DNA of 64,000 nt from Eumeta japonica (lineage: Eukaryota > Arthropoda > Insecta > Lepidoptera > Psychidae): contig BGZK01001301.1 of assembly GCA_005406025.1 (NCBI GenBank), positions 62,001 through 126,000 on the forward strand, read 5' to 3'. Under the pieces are notes generated by a model. The model saw only the letters and a list, made by a program, of their open reading frames with translations, had not been told where the DNA came from and ran no database searches. Position numbers and translations under genes: made by a program. This document shows positions 11,623 through 22,739 of this stretch, piece after piece (the stretch's first letter is position 1; each line of letters begins with the position of its first letter).

Positions 11623-12112
11623 AGGTCGGGGGAAAAGTTTTTTTGTATTTTATACACAAATTCAAAATACATTTTTAACACAGTATATTTACATTTAACT
11701 ATAATATATATGCCATTTTGTACATGATAACAGAATCCCATTGCTGTAGACACTGGGACTTCCGATCAGAATAAATCTGAGGATGCAAGGTCAGGACTGT
11801 ATGATGAATGCATTAACATGTCCCAAACAAATTGCAAATATTTGCTAAGTGGCTAAAAATGTCTATGATCTGCCATTATCATAGTGAAAATCCACGCCCT
11901 TTCTGTTGATTAATTCCGGCTGTTTTTTCTCTACTTCTTACTTGAGTCTCATCAGCTCTTGGCAGGCAGTAAAGATTCAAATTGGTGGTTTTGCCTGGCG
12001 GTAAGAGCTCATAATTAACAAAGCCCTCTCAATCCCAGCATACACATAGCATCAACTTATTGCGAGTTAATCCGGGTTTTGTTATCTTCTGTGGAGCTTA
12101 TTTGCTCTTTGT
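11623..12112 (-). mobile_element. Mariner transposon, 3' part with terminal repeat
   Basis: The left end carries a mariner terminal repeat (ggtcgggggaaaag) next to TA. Reading the minus strand gives the decayed C-terminal part of the transposase. It includes the block encoding HYDNGRS-like residues and the ELLPPGKTT-like segment found also at 22740-23910. Homology stops abruptly near 12112, just before the roughly 1-kb repeat at 12160. The 5' half is missing. Confidence 0.85.
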
Positions 12113-12159
12113 CCATTATATTTTACAAATACAAAATAGTACGTCAAAAAGCTATGAAA

Positions 12160-13125
12160 AATAATGATATTTCTTATTTTCGATTAGAAATATTATTTTA
12201 TCTAGGACAAGTGCTCAATCGTGTATTATAGTGAGTATTCGATAGAGTATTTTGTCATTTTCATTTAAAGAAGCATTAAAAGTCCATGCATACAAGAAAT
12301 AGACTTAAAGAACACCGGTCTCGCATTTCGTGCGTTGTCACATTGTTCCGTCGCTTAACAATACTGACTCTATTTTTATACTAATAGAGTCGCCTTTTTT
12401 TATTTATATATATTTTTTATATTTATTCAAGTATTAATATTACCTCTAAAGGGAAATCATACAATAGATTAAAGCTATTCCTGAGAAATTTATGCTTATT
12501 GTATTCGAAATTGTTTTTATTAATTTTGTACAAATATTATGTTCATCAAAAATGTGTCAATGTCGAATGAATCGTCACTTTATTTTATTATATATGTAAC
12601 AAGAAAGTTTTATATTATTATACTATACTCTATACACCTTAGAAATTATCAAGTTCTTTCATGTATATTTTCACCTATATTATAAAAGTAAAGGTTAATA
12701 TTAACTTTAATCTCATGTCATTACTACATTTAGCTTTATTACGCAGAATAATATCCTATGATTCTTTTCATACATTCAACTAAAAAATAATAATTATTAT
12801 TTAAAATAAATTTAAATCACTCCACTGATGTCTTGTTTCAGATAAGCACGTGTAAATTCTAATAAATGCTATTTCATTTATTGTCTTCCAATAATAAAAT
12901 GATCGTTACTTGTTTTCTTTCCATTTAAAAATGAACCTTATGTTATAACATTTTGATTGAAAAATCAAATGATAAATAATGTTCCCCCCACCTCTTTTTT
13001 TTAGCCCTGCAAAATGGTATTGTAAAATACGAGACACAGACATCATGTATACTTTGAGTCGTTTTTCGACGTTAAAACAGTAAGCGATTGTTCATCTTTC
13101 AACTTTTATATATCTATGCTTTAAC
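12160..13125 (+). repeat. About 1-kb dispersed repeat, copy A
   Basis: This segment is the reverse complement of 31500-32478 over nearly its whole length, at an estimated three-quarters identity. Matching landmarks include 'gtgctcaatc(g/a)tgta', 'gcgttgtcacatt', 'cgcttaacaata', 'ttacctctaa', 'aatgatc(g/a)ttacttgttt' and 'gccctgcaaaatggt'. There is no long open frame. It could be a non-autonomous element or a piece of a long UTR or segmental copy. The family is unknown to me. Confidence 0.85.
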
Positions 13126-13412
13126 TAAAGTAGATAATTTACAGCGCAAGGGACGTGTCTTAGGCTGTAAATGACAAATTAGCTATTAGCGTACTCGTGC
13201 AATGTCCGTGTGACATTGTACACTGACCGCTACGACCGCAGTATACGTTCTTTGGCAAATATTTTTCTGGCCATTCCTATAGGCTTATTGTCGCGTTGAA
13301 GTCCATAAATACGTAAATCTTCCTACATCATAATACATTAAGCGGACGATAGTGTGTGTGCATGCATAATGTGTAAAAAAAGACTTCAAAAGTAAATCTG
13401 GAATATATATTA

Positions 13413-13784
13413 GGTCAGGGAAAAAGTTGTATCGTATTTTATAAGTAAAAAGTTGCGGTAAAAATCTCTTTGGTTGTACTGTTTGTATCTGGCTAGTTTT
13501 GATACAATTAAATGTATGATACTAAATAAAAAGAAAAATATAAATTAAAAACTCCATTCCGCCATTTTTCTATTGTTTGTCTGTCCTCAACAATTAGTGA
13601 AACTTAATTTAAAAATTTGATTCATTTTGAAGGTTTATTAGAAAAAAGGGAAAAATGAGACACAAGCCGCGAAGAAAATTTGTGACGTTTGTGGATCTAA
13701 TGCAGTGACGGTAAGAGTAGCACAAAACTAGTTCAAATGTTTTCAGTTCGGTAATTTAAATGTGAAAGAAAAAATTTTTTCCCC
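13413..13784 (+). mobile_element. Internally deleted mariner, 372 bp
   Basis: TA dinucleotides flank both ends. The left end begins ggtcagggaaaaagtt and the right end reads, in reverse, ggggaaaaaatttttt. The interior is the 5' UTR and the first part of a mariner transposase, including a decayed KFRSGNF-like segment near 13735-13765. It then jumps directly to the right terminal repeat. This is the classical structure of a MITE-like deletion derivative. Confidence 0.85.
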
Positions 13785-14034
13785 TACTCAATAAAAAGAA
13801 AACTAAATAAACAAATTAGTTGTTTTGAAAAAACCAAAAAAAAAACAATTATCGAACCTGTTTTTTTCTATAAAAAAGCCTGACTGTAAATCATATTTGT
13901 AGTAAAATATAAAATTTGCGTGTGAAACGTAGGGCGTTTTAAAACAAAATTTCTTCTCTACGTATTTTTGAGGAAAGGAGCACCACGCATTTAGACTTAA
14001 ATATTATGCTTTATATTAATATTTATATTTAGGC

Positions 14035-15215
14035 TTTATTTTTTAACTTATCGCTAATAAATTTGAAAATTTTCGAAAATCGGGAAAATATTGGTTTTAC
14101 CCCGTTTTTCAAAAATCGAGTTTTCATCAGCTCTTGACATTTCGAGGTCCTAGGAAGCTCCCCTAACGATTTTATGATAATGGCTGTGTGTATCTATGTA
14201 TATATGTGCGTGAGTGTTTGTGTGTGGGTGTATGTAAACCTCTTATAACTTTTGAACGGCTTAACCGATTGAAACCAAACTTTGACATTCCAAATAATTC
14301 CATGAAGCTTAGATTTCCTGAAAATTTGAACCGATTCAGATTAATAGATTTTAAGAAATTTAATGAAATTACGAAAAAAATTTTTTCACGTGTTTTTTGA
14401 AATAATTTTTAAACGGCTTTACGAATCGATTTCAAAAATTAAACAGCTCTTAACATTAAAAAAACCAAGTCGATCTCCGACAGGCCGGTCAAAATCGGTT
14501 GATTCGTTCACGAGATACCGTGAACGAAAAAATTGCAAAAAGTGATTGTTTCAAAATACTCCGAAACATTGTACCTAATTAAAAGCATGTTTTGAATTCT
14601 TTTATGGAATATAAAAACCCGCGTCGATCACCACTGGGCTGGTGAAAATCGGTTAATTTGTTCGTGAGTTATCGTGAACGAAAAAATAGCAAAAAGTAAT
14701 TTTTTCAAAATACTCCAAAATTTTGAACCTAATTAAATACATGTTCTGAATTCTATAGAAATTAAATGCTTGCGTTAATTGTCGCTAGTTCAATCAAAAT
14801 CGATGAATTTGTTCAAGAGATATCAATACCGAAAATAAAAACTCTCTTAAAAAATTCTGAAATTCTGTATCTAATCAAATCTGCATTCTCAAAATGTTTT
14901 TAAGAGAAATAGGATTTTGAATTCTAAGTGCTCAAAACGTACTATAACTATGTTTTTGAGCTAGAAGAGCATAAAAAAATGCTATAATTTACTGATTTCG
15001 ACATGTTTGAACACTTTGGGCTTGAAAATAGCACGAAGTTCCAGGAGAAGCCTGAAAAGTCAGCCATAATTCGGATTTTTAAGCTTACATACTAAGAAAA
15101 TTTCAAATACGTATAGACAAGTATATTTTGATATTTAAGGAGCTCAAAAACAAATCGACAAATATCACAGCGGAAAGTTTTAGGGATGGCCTTCAGGGTC
15201 AACCGTTTTTCAGAT
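14035..15215 (+). repeat. Dispersed repeat with embedded microsatellite
   Basis: A roughly 1.2-kb repeat. It starts near 'gaaaattttcgaaaatcggg', carries a degenerate TG/TA tract at 14185-14235, then 'tataacttttgaacggctt'. It has several 'aaaatcggttgattcgttc' blocks and ends in 'agggatggcc' and 'agggtcaac'. The first half is repeated in reverse at 20880-21490, and the end again at 5085-5555. No intact protein. Open frames here are low-information. Confidence 0.8.
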
Positions 15216-15589
15216 TTTTTTTAATATAGTAGCTATCTATTTATAAAAGCGTGTTTATGTAGTTTTTTTAATTCTTAATTTATTTTTCACTTTAGACAAA
15301 TATTAAAATTAATATTAAAAAAAATAGCCATTTACGAATTTTTTATAATTTTCAAGGTAGATTAACGCAGTAGTTCCCAGAGGGGCCAAGCTACTTATAA
15401 CAAAATTATGGCCGGTGTCCTAAGGTGAAAAATTACGACGGGATATTTTAACTATTCTCATACCATGATACCATTCAGCTCTCAATACCTCTCACTTTGG
15501 CTTAGGTGGAAATTAGAGTTCTAACTTTCAGGTTGACTCCAAACCATGCGTAAAGTTTCGTATGAAATACAACAAAATTGTGCAAATTT

Positions 15590-16085
15590 CAGAAACTCCA
15601 AATATGATTCGAATATATTATTTTTGTATGGAATTCCAATATCTACTTTCTAGATCTGTTATCAAACTTGAAAACCATTCACGACTAGAGTACATTTTAA
15701 AATAATTACAACGACATTAAATACGATACGTTATTCCGTTATGAAATTTCAGTGCCAAACTTCCAGTTTCGTCATCAGACCTTGAAAATCCATCATGGAC
15801 AAAGTGCATCTTAAGACAACCCGGAAAAGCCCAAACAGGGCAAGAATTCTACCTTCCAGCTCCATTATCAAATCCTCTGAAAGTCAGTTATGGCTAAAGT
15901 GCATTTCAAAACGATTCCCACAACCCCAAACACGGCTAGGACACATTATTCTCTTCCGTTACAGTTTCAACATCAGACCTTAAAAATCACTCATGACCAG
16001 AGTATATCTCAAGACAATTCCAACAACCTCAAATAAGGCTAGGATATGTTATTCTAGTATGCAGTTCTTGTGCCTCATCAGATAT
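15590..16085. repeat. Diverged minisatellite, about 100-bp unit, 4 copies
   Basis: The words 'agtgcat(c/t)t(t/c)aa(g/a)ac(a/g)a' and 'atcagaccttgaaaa' recur about every 95-110 bases. Anchors lie near 15680, 15790, 15885 and 15990. Units have drifted. The core 'accttccagctccattatca' is the reverse complement of the core in the array at 9384-9702. Confidence 0.8.
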
Positions 16086-16251
16086 GTCTAATGATTCATA
16101 TTATTGTATTATTATCAGAATTACTTACGATCGCCAAGTGTCATGAAGGTATAACAGTTAGAAGTGTGTGAAATTCGGTATCTAAGATTCCATTACATAG
16201 ATACTTTCTGTAACATTGAAATTAGAATAACCATATTTCCTCCTTGCTAAA

Positions 16252-16298
16252 GCATTATAAAAGCTACTATGTACATGACATAGTAGCTTTTATAATGC
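16252..16298. repeat. Perfect 21-bp stem, 5-base loop
   Basis: 16252-16272 is the exact reverse complement of 16278-16298, with loop acatg. The loop is too short for a microRNA precursor of normal form. It lies just outside the minisatellite at 15590-16085. Confidence 0.95.
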
Positions 16299-18589
16299 AT
16301 ATTTTCGCAAGTATTAATAATCTCCTTCTTCTTTAGAACAACTTTACCAAAGAAACCATAGTCATTGAAGTAATCGTTCATGAGAAAAATAACTTAGAAT
16401 ATCAACGTAGAAATACCGTAGTGACAACCTTTGCAACAGCTGACGATCGTCTGCGATACCGCACACCAGCGCTACGTTGCCAACCCGGACGCGCGACCAG
16501 TCATGTGCTTCGCACACCAGCGGTTGGTCATAAACTTGCACTGAAAATATAAGTATTTTGCTTATTCACTTTTTTTTTAATTTTTCGAATGAGACGTTTT
16601 TTGTAATGATAGCATAGTATTAGAGTTAGGTTTAAGTAATAGTACAAATATTACGTTTACGATGTTGACGTTTTTAAAACTAAGATTGTGTGTGATTAAT
16701 ATCGAAGTGTATAATAAGAATGCCTTTCACTTCTATCGAATATGCAAACATGATTTATTGTTGGAGACATTGCAGAGTTGATATTACCGTGGCTCTAAGA
16801 CTTTATAGTGAAACTTAGCCTGACAGTCAACAACTTGCGAGTCCGCAAATAATATTGGTGATGTGCATCGTTTACGCTATAATTTACCTTGTTTGTTTAG
16901 AGGTGAGTGGAGCACATCTGGAAAATCACATGCTGATTTGATAATAAAATCGGCGACAAAATTAAAATTTCTGGTTGATAAACAGAATTTAAATTTTAAT
17001 TAAATACCCAAATTAAAGTGGAATAATAAGAAACGGCGGGCTGAGCGAATATTATTAAATTACAGGGAAAGTTGGTATAAAAATATTTCAATGCAAACAT
17101 TGCAATAGAACGTAGTCGAATATCTCATCATCCTTTTCCTATTCTCTATATTTTTAGGTTCATCTTTTAATATTCAAAATATAGAAGTGAAGCATCAAGC
17201 CCGAAATTTAATATCGACGTGATTAGATAATATAGCGAGAGCCATAAAAAGAGGACCCTAGGGTATTCCGGTAGAAGACCTACCCAGCCTAGAAAATAAA
17301 TAAAAGTAGTGCGAGTGAAGATACCTCACGTAACTCAGTTGAGACCAATTTATTTTTCGTTAGTTCATTAAGATCAAATCGTCAGAGTCAATAATATAAA
17401 ATTTATTTGTGTAACTTGTATTTGTACTATTCGTCTCTGATCTCTGTACCTTCTCAGTTCTTCTTTAACTTTCTATCTCAACTTATCATGCATACAAACT
17501 AGATGGCGCCCATAGTTAATCACAAAACTAAAAAATCACCACGATCCTCTTCGAGCGGCCGTTGACCGAAGGGTAATAGGGGATGACTTCATCCCATATT
17601 ACCCTTAAGCAATATTTTTATTGATTCCACTTCTTTACTGTGGTGTCACAAGCCCTATTAAGGGAGAGTTGTTTATAGGGACAAGGAAAAGATGTGAAGA
17701 ATAACTTGTAAGAAGCTAGATTTATCGGTGTTCATCGGCGCTTTTGCAATTTGGGCCGTGGGAGGTGACGGGCTGATTTCACATCTTTGCAATTAGGACT
17801 TGCTTTAGGGATATATGCCTATATATCTAAACTATCTATTCTAATATAATATATCTAATCTAGCAATTGTTATGTATAATTGATTTTTTGTAATGAGTTT
17901 ATGAAAGTTTACGTATCATGTAGTAATACATAGATTATTTATGTCAGTATCTATTATTGAAAATATATAGAAAATCTCAACAATGCTATTTGGATGACAG
18001 ATACGAATTAGCTCAAATTCTTATAAGAATTTGACTTCTAAACGTTAATTTCATCAGTGTGCAAAGTATCATAACTAGCACATTTCTGTTGTTTGTCTAA
18101 ATATATATTCTAGTAGACGGATCTAAAAAAACAAAGTAACATATCTGCATAGGTTATTCTGTCATTTTAATTTGAGCCATTACTTCACGTAACTACAAGT
18201 AAAAATCGGAAATTTATTATTCGCGATTCCTGCATATGCTTGTGGTGTGTAGAGTGGTGCCTGACCTTTCAAAAATACAGCACGTGTACTCAGCACGTAC
18301 GTCAATTAGCACTACACCGCCTCGTCGTGTTGGACGTAAGTCGATAAGTATGTAAGTATGTGACATCACTGCGGAGTTATTGGAAATAGATGTGATAAAT
18401 TAGGAATTGACACATGCTTCTTATAAAAGGTTATATGTGTTTATTGCTTGTGTATTAAGACATATATTAAACTTACTCTAATACTCAAGATGAACAATAT
18501 AGGATTCATCTATACTGCTATATAAATTTGTAGGTTCTGTCTTATAAACATTTATTTTCCAAATTTTATGATGAATATTCGTTTTATGA
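16299..18589. other. Intergenic DNA, no gene recognised
   Basis: About 2.3 kb with no gene. At 16430-16530 there is a short CpG-rich patch in AT-rich surroundings. At 17569-17605 there is a hairpin with a 15-bp stem (one mismatch) formed by 'gggtaata' and 'tattaccc'. Nothing else stands out. Confidence 0.4.
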
Positions 18590-19015
18590 GTTACTAACCC
18601 TAATTCTAACATTTTCAAAATTTTTCATCTGCCTGTCTGTCTCTCTGTCCTTTTATGAACTGTTTGACCGATCTTAATGAAAATTGTTATACGGAAGAAC
18701 ACGTAATTGCGCAAATGGTAGCTTACTGGTCGTAAGTCCTTTAACTTAAGAATGCCTTCAGCAACGTGGCATTTCACAACGTGTCACTGTGAAAATGATA
18801 GATTATATATAGATATAAGAGTGTAGGGGTGTGGGTTTGTAGGCGTTGGGGTGAGTGTGTGTGCGTGCTTGCATGCATGCGCGTGCGTTCGTGCATGCGT
18901 GTGTGAGTGTGGGTGTGTTTTGGGTGGGTGGATGCGTGTATGCGTGTGTGTGTACGTGCCCTTCGCGTGCGCACGCGCGTGCGTTTGAATGTGTGAACGA
19001 AACCAGACATATTTA
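18590..19015. repeat. Dispersed repeat with long degenerate TG tract
   Basis: A 'ctgcctgtctgtctctctgtccttttatgaact'-type segment at about 18630-18665 is followed by a roughly 190-base degenerate (TG)n/(GT)n tract at about 18815-19000. The same 'gtctgt...tccttttat' segment recurs at 56530-56570 followed by a shorter tract of similar kind. It is one dispersed family with a microsatellite-bearing 3' half. The His-Thr-rich open frame on the minus strand is a by-product of this tract. Confidence 0.75.
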
Positions 19016-19679
19016 GATCATAAAAAAATCATTTCTTTTTTTAATGAACTTTGTAGCAGTTAAGCCTTTTATTTATATCCCACATACGTTATAAAAGTTT
19101 ATTTATTTGTAGGTATAGCCGAAACGGATTGTCGGATTTTGATTATTCTTACATTCCTCTTTTTGTCGCATATTTCAAATTTCGCGATTTTTTTTTTTTT
19201 TGTTAAAAACTTCATTCACATAGAGTAGAATCAATATCAATCATCTTATAAATATTGTATAGATCACACATAAATATATGACTAGTATTAAAGACGTTTT
19301 GTTATTCATCATTATTTTCAATTAATTCGCTCTTTAATTCTGTTTTTTACTTTATATAGAATGGCTATAAACATAAAAATATATTTTTTAATTGGATTTC
19401 TTACTATCACAATAACTGTTCCCTCATTTAATAAACAATAAAATTTTGAGAAATATAAGTATATTAATTGAATTAAATTTCTCAAAAAATTCAACAATCT
19501 CCAAAACGTAATTGATTAATTTATTACATTTTTAGTTTATTGATTTATTGACATGAAAATTTTATTGAATAAGTTTGTAAAAATTATATTTTACTCATAT
19601 GTTAGGACGAACAGATGATATTAAAAAAAAGGAAAATAAGTAAAAACGCTTATTTTTCTATTATTTTTCTGTCTATCAA

Positions 19680-20147
19680 AATGGGTGAACCTAACGTAGA
19701 AACGAGATAGATTTTGAAGTTTTATTACAAAACAAAAGAAAAATGTGACACAAACTTCATTCATGTACCTAATGCTGAGTTGGTAAGAGCAGCACAAATC
19801 TGATTCAAGCGTTTTCAGTTCGGTAATTTAGGTGTCAAAGATGAACCTCACTCTGATCGGTCTGTTAGGGTTGAAGTCAATGCCATTTTGGAAAAACTAT
19901 AGCAAGATCGGCATATTAGTTCTTACGACATAACTGAAAATCTGAGGATCGACCACAAAAAAATTTTGATCCATTTGAAAAAAGCCGGATATACAAACAA
20001 GCTCGATACTTCTAGGGTCCTACACGAGCTCACTGAAAAAAATTTAATGAATCGTGCACTCATTTGCGGTTCTCTATTGAAGCGTAACGAAACCAAACTG
20101 TTTTTGAAAAGATTGATCACTGGCGATGAAAAATGGATTACCTACAA
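19680..20147 (+). mobile_element. Mariner transposon, 5' half of transposase
   Basis: An ATG at 19681 starts a decayed mariner reading (MGEPNVETR, then a stop). It passes an FQFGNLGVKDEP-like block near 19815-19845, an LRIDHKKILIHLKKAGY-like DNA-binding region near 19940-19990, and FLKRLITGDEKWITY near 20102-20145. The open frame 19966-20214 is its best preserved part. Homology ends right after WITY, before the catalytic region. No terminal repeat was found on either side. Confidence 0.88.
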
Positions 20148-20879
20148 AAGTCTCGGAACGCCTCGACGTCTCTGTGTCCAGGGCTTAGTAAACAGATATT
20201 GTATATATTGCTAGGCGTGAAGTGGGATTTCACATGTTTCATCGTTCTTCTATGATGGTCGTGAATAGCGCCATCTGTCAACTACGTTATTGCAACTTTG
20301 ATGCTCTGAGCTTGTCTAGCAACATAGATATCACTTTGATAGTCGATAAAATGATAGATGCAAATTTGATTATCATAATCATTTAATTTATAAAAAAAAG
20401 TAATTTAAAAACTATTTCTTATGAAAAACCTGTTATAATAACATGTTTCACATAAACAAACTTTTGATCGCTCTTTCAATTTGTTCTTTTGTTACTAATT
20501 AAAAAATATTAACGAATAGTTAATAGGAATTAAAAATAATGCAATGTTAGAATCTTATTTATAGTCATTAAAAGTTTCCCATAAAACGATATATTTTTAG
20601 AAAATTTTTTGTTTGATGAATAAACGATGTGAAAAAATAATACAACTCATCTGAAATCGTAAAATTATTCACAATCAGCTTATTTAGTAAAAAAGTAATC
20701 AATTTTTTTTCATTGAATTCTGTTGCGTGTTATAATTTTTCAAATAATGTAACATTAAAAAAATTATTTGTTTAAAACTCTGCTTACAACTTTTGCGGTT
20801 CTTTATGTAAGCAGACATTTTTTCATCGAATTTTGTAGACTATTACAAATCGACTAAGCCTTTTGAATAAACGAACCAG

Positions 20880-21490
20880 AATCGCAAGTTGAAAAATAGG
20901 TTAACCCTGTAGGTCAACCCTGAAACTTCCCGCTATTTTCGAGTTCAAAACACTCGAAAATATACGGGATTTGACGCGATTTTTTGAGTAAAAAACGGTT
21001 TGTTTCGATTTCTTTCGACAACGATTTCTCGCAAACGAATCAACCTATTTTGACCCGGTTTGCGGCAATCGACGTATTTTTACAGGGTCAAGAGCTGGTT
21101 AGAATTTAGAATTGATTAGTCCAGCCATTTTAAAGTTATTTAAAAAAAAACACTTAAAAAAAAATTCTTAATTTTTTGAAAATTTCTCAAAGCTACCGGT
21201 TCAAATCGCCCCAAACTTTCAGGAGATCTAAGTTTGGTGAAACTCTTTGGAATGCCGTTTAGTGGGCTCGATTCGGTCAAGCCGTTTAAAAGTTATAAAA
21301 GGTTTACATACATCCACACACACACACACACACACACATCCACACAGCCATACGGACATCATCTCAGGGATGATCAGGGAAGCTTCCTACACCCTCAGAA
21401 CGTCGAGATCTGATGAGAACTCGATTTTTGCAAAATGGGGTGAAACCAATAACTTCCCGAAAATTTTAGAAAATTTTCAATTTTCTTAAC
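20880..21490 (-). repeat. Dispersed repeat with CA microsatellite, reverse copy
   Basis: The reverse complement matches the first part of 14035-15215: a 'ttggtttcaccccattttgcaaaaatcgag' region, then a (CA)n run at 21315-21338 in the place of its TG tract, then 'ttataacttttaaacggctt'. It ends at the left with 'agggttgacctacaggg'. It is about half the length of the 14035 copy, so the middle has been lost. The open frame 21247-21489 runs through it and is not a gene. Confidence 0.8.
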
Positions 21491-21884
21491 GGGAAATTAA
21501 AAATTTTAATTTCTTTCTCATAGTGTGTACTCAGAGGAATAATTTTGAACCATGATGGTTATTGATAAGTTTATCGTAGTTTCAAGAAAATTCACATAAT
21601 ACAATTAGTCTAATGAGTAAATTCGGCTACTATATAAACATTAAATAGAAAGTATAAGTACATCTCGTAGTGTCGAGGCGCGCATCGCCCGAAGGCCGTC
21701 TCCTGCGTGAGACTAAAATGCTAACGATGGCATTATCCCGGTTCACGTTGGCCGACTCGCGCTGTTTAATTTATGAACGCTCCAAAGAGAGGCCCAGATA
21801 CAACATCTATGAACGGCCATTGCGTAATGGCATCGTTACAGGAAAACGAGGAGGCTAAAAGTGTGCGTGCTAACCATTTTCTTA

Positions 21885-22330
21885 TTTGTATACTAGCGGT
21901 TACCCGCCCGCTTCGCTGGGCTCAAATTAAAAGTTAACAATGTTTGCTTATAATCCAAATATGCTTGCGGTTTCACTCACACAGAAACATACACACGCAC
22001 AAATCTACACTCTCCTCGCCCACATACCCTCACACCTCCAAATAATCCATATACCGCCTCTCATGGGACATATACAAGTATATAAAAAATTAGTATCTAT
22101 ACTTATTAAGGAAATACAAAAACAATGATTTTTTATAATGACCATACCCTATATCCGAATCATACGTATCTCTTATCATTTGCGCAATAACATGTTATTA
22201 CTGTATATAATCTTTTAAGGGACACATCGGTTTTAAGTTATAAAAAGACATACACAAACACACAAAAAGGTAAATATTTTTATAAAGTGCTAGAATAGGG
22301 ATCAGTGAATCCCTATACAGTGAAAAAAAT
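21885..22330 (-). repeat. Dispersed retroposon-like repeat
   Basis: Starts with 'tagcggttacccgcccgcttcgctgggc', a 3'-end wording I know from many lepidopteran genomes. It has a CA-rich tract at about 21975-22030 and 'cgcaataacatgtta' near 22180. The reverse complement shares its parts with 56480-56830, where 'gtgggcgggtaac' ends the copy. A related start occurs at 51820-51850. Confidence 0.65.
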
Positions 22331-22508
22331 GTATGTACAGATCCGACAGAACTCATAGATTAATTGAAGTAGACGATAAAGAATTCATCTATTTGTTTGT
22401 TTGGACTAGTCGAAACGATTGAACAGATTTGGATCAAATTTTGAATAGACACAATTAACTCCGAGAATATGAAATATATTACGTTTTATTTATTTATACT
22501 AATATATA

Positions 22509-22735
22509 GGGTTGGACAAAAAGTTTTTCGTGTTCTATATATAAATTCAAGGTAATTTCTCATCACATTCTTTTCAAATTGGATTATAATATATATTATG
22601 ACACTACCTATAAAATGGCAACAAGTTGTTTAACAAAATGGCATAAGTATATTATAATTAAAAGTAAATAAAATAAGAAAAGTTATCCTGAATTTGTATA
22701 TAAAATACGAATAACATTTTTTTCCAACTCAATAT
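22509..22735. mobile_element. Mariner foldback made of two 3' ends
   Basis: Left of 22605 the plus strand shows a mariner 3' terminal repeat in minus orientation (gggttggacaaaaag, next to TA). From 22605 onward it shows the 3' end of a mariner in plus orientation ('aaaatggcaacaagttgtttaac'), ending in the opposite terminal repeat (ttttttccaactc) near 22735. The two halves are homologous in reverse over about 95 bases. So this small piece has two 3' ends in a head-to-head palindrome and no 5' end. Confidence 0.75.
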
Positions 22736-22739
22736 ATTT

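Noticed and set aside
16252..16298. Hairpin as a microRNA precursor
   Set aside because: Loop of 5 bases and a perfect 21-bp stem leave no room for normal Drosha and Dicer products.
18774..19010. His/Thr/Arg-rich minus-strand frame
   Set aside because: Product of the (TG)n tract; no conserved content.
19966..20214. 82-codon frame as a host gene
   Set aside because: It reads as the middle of a mariner transposase and stops after WITY where homology ends.
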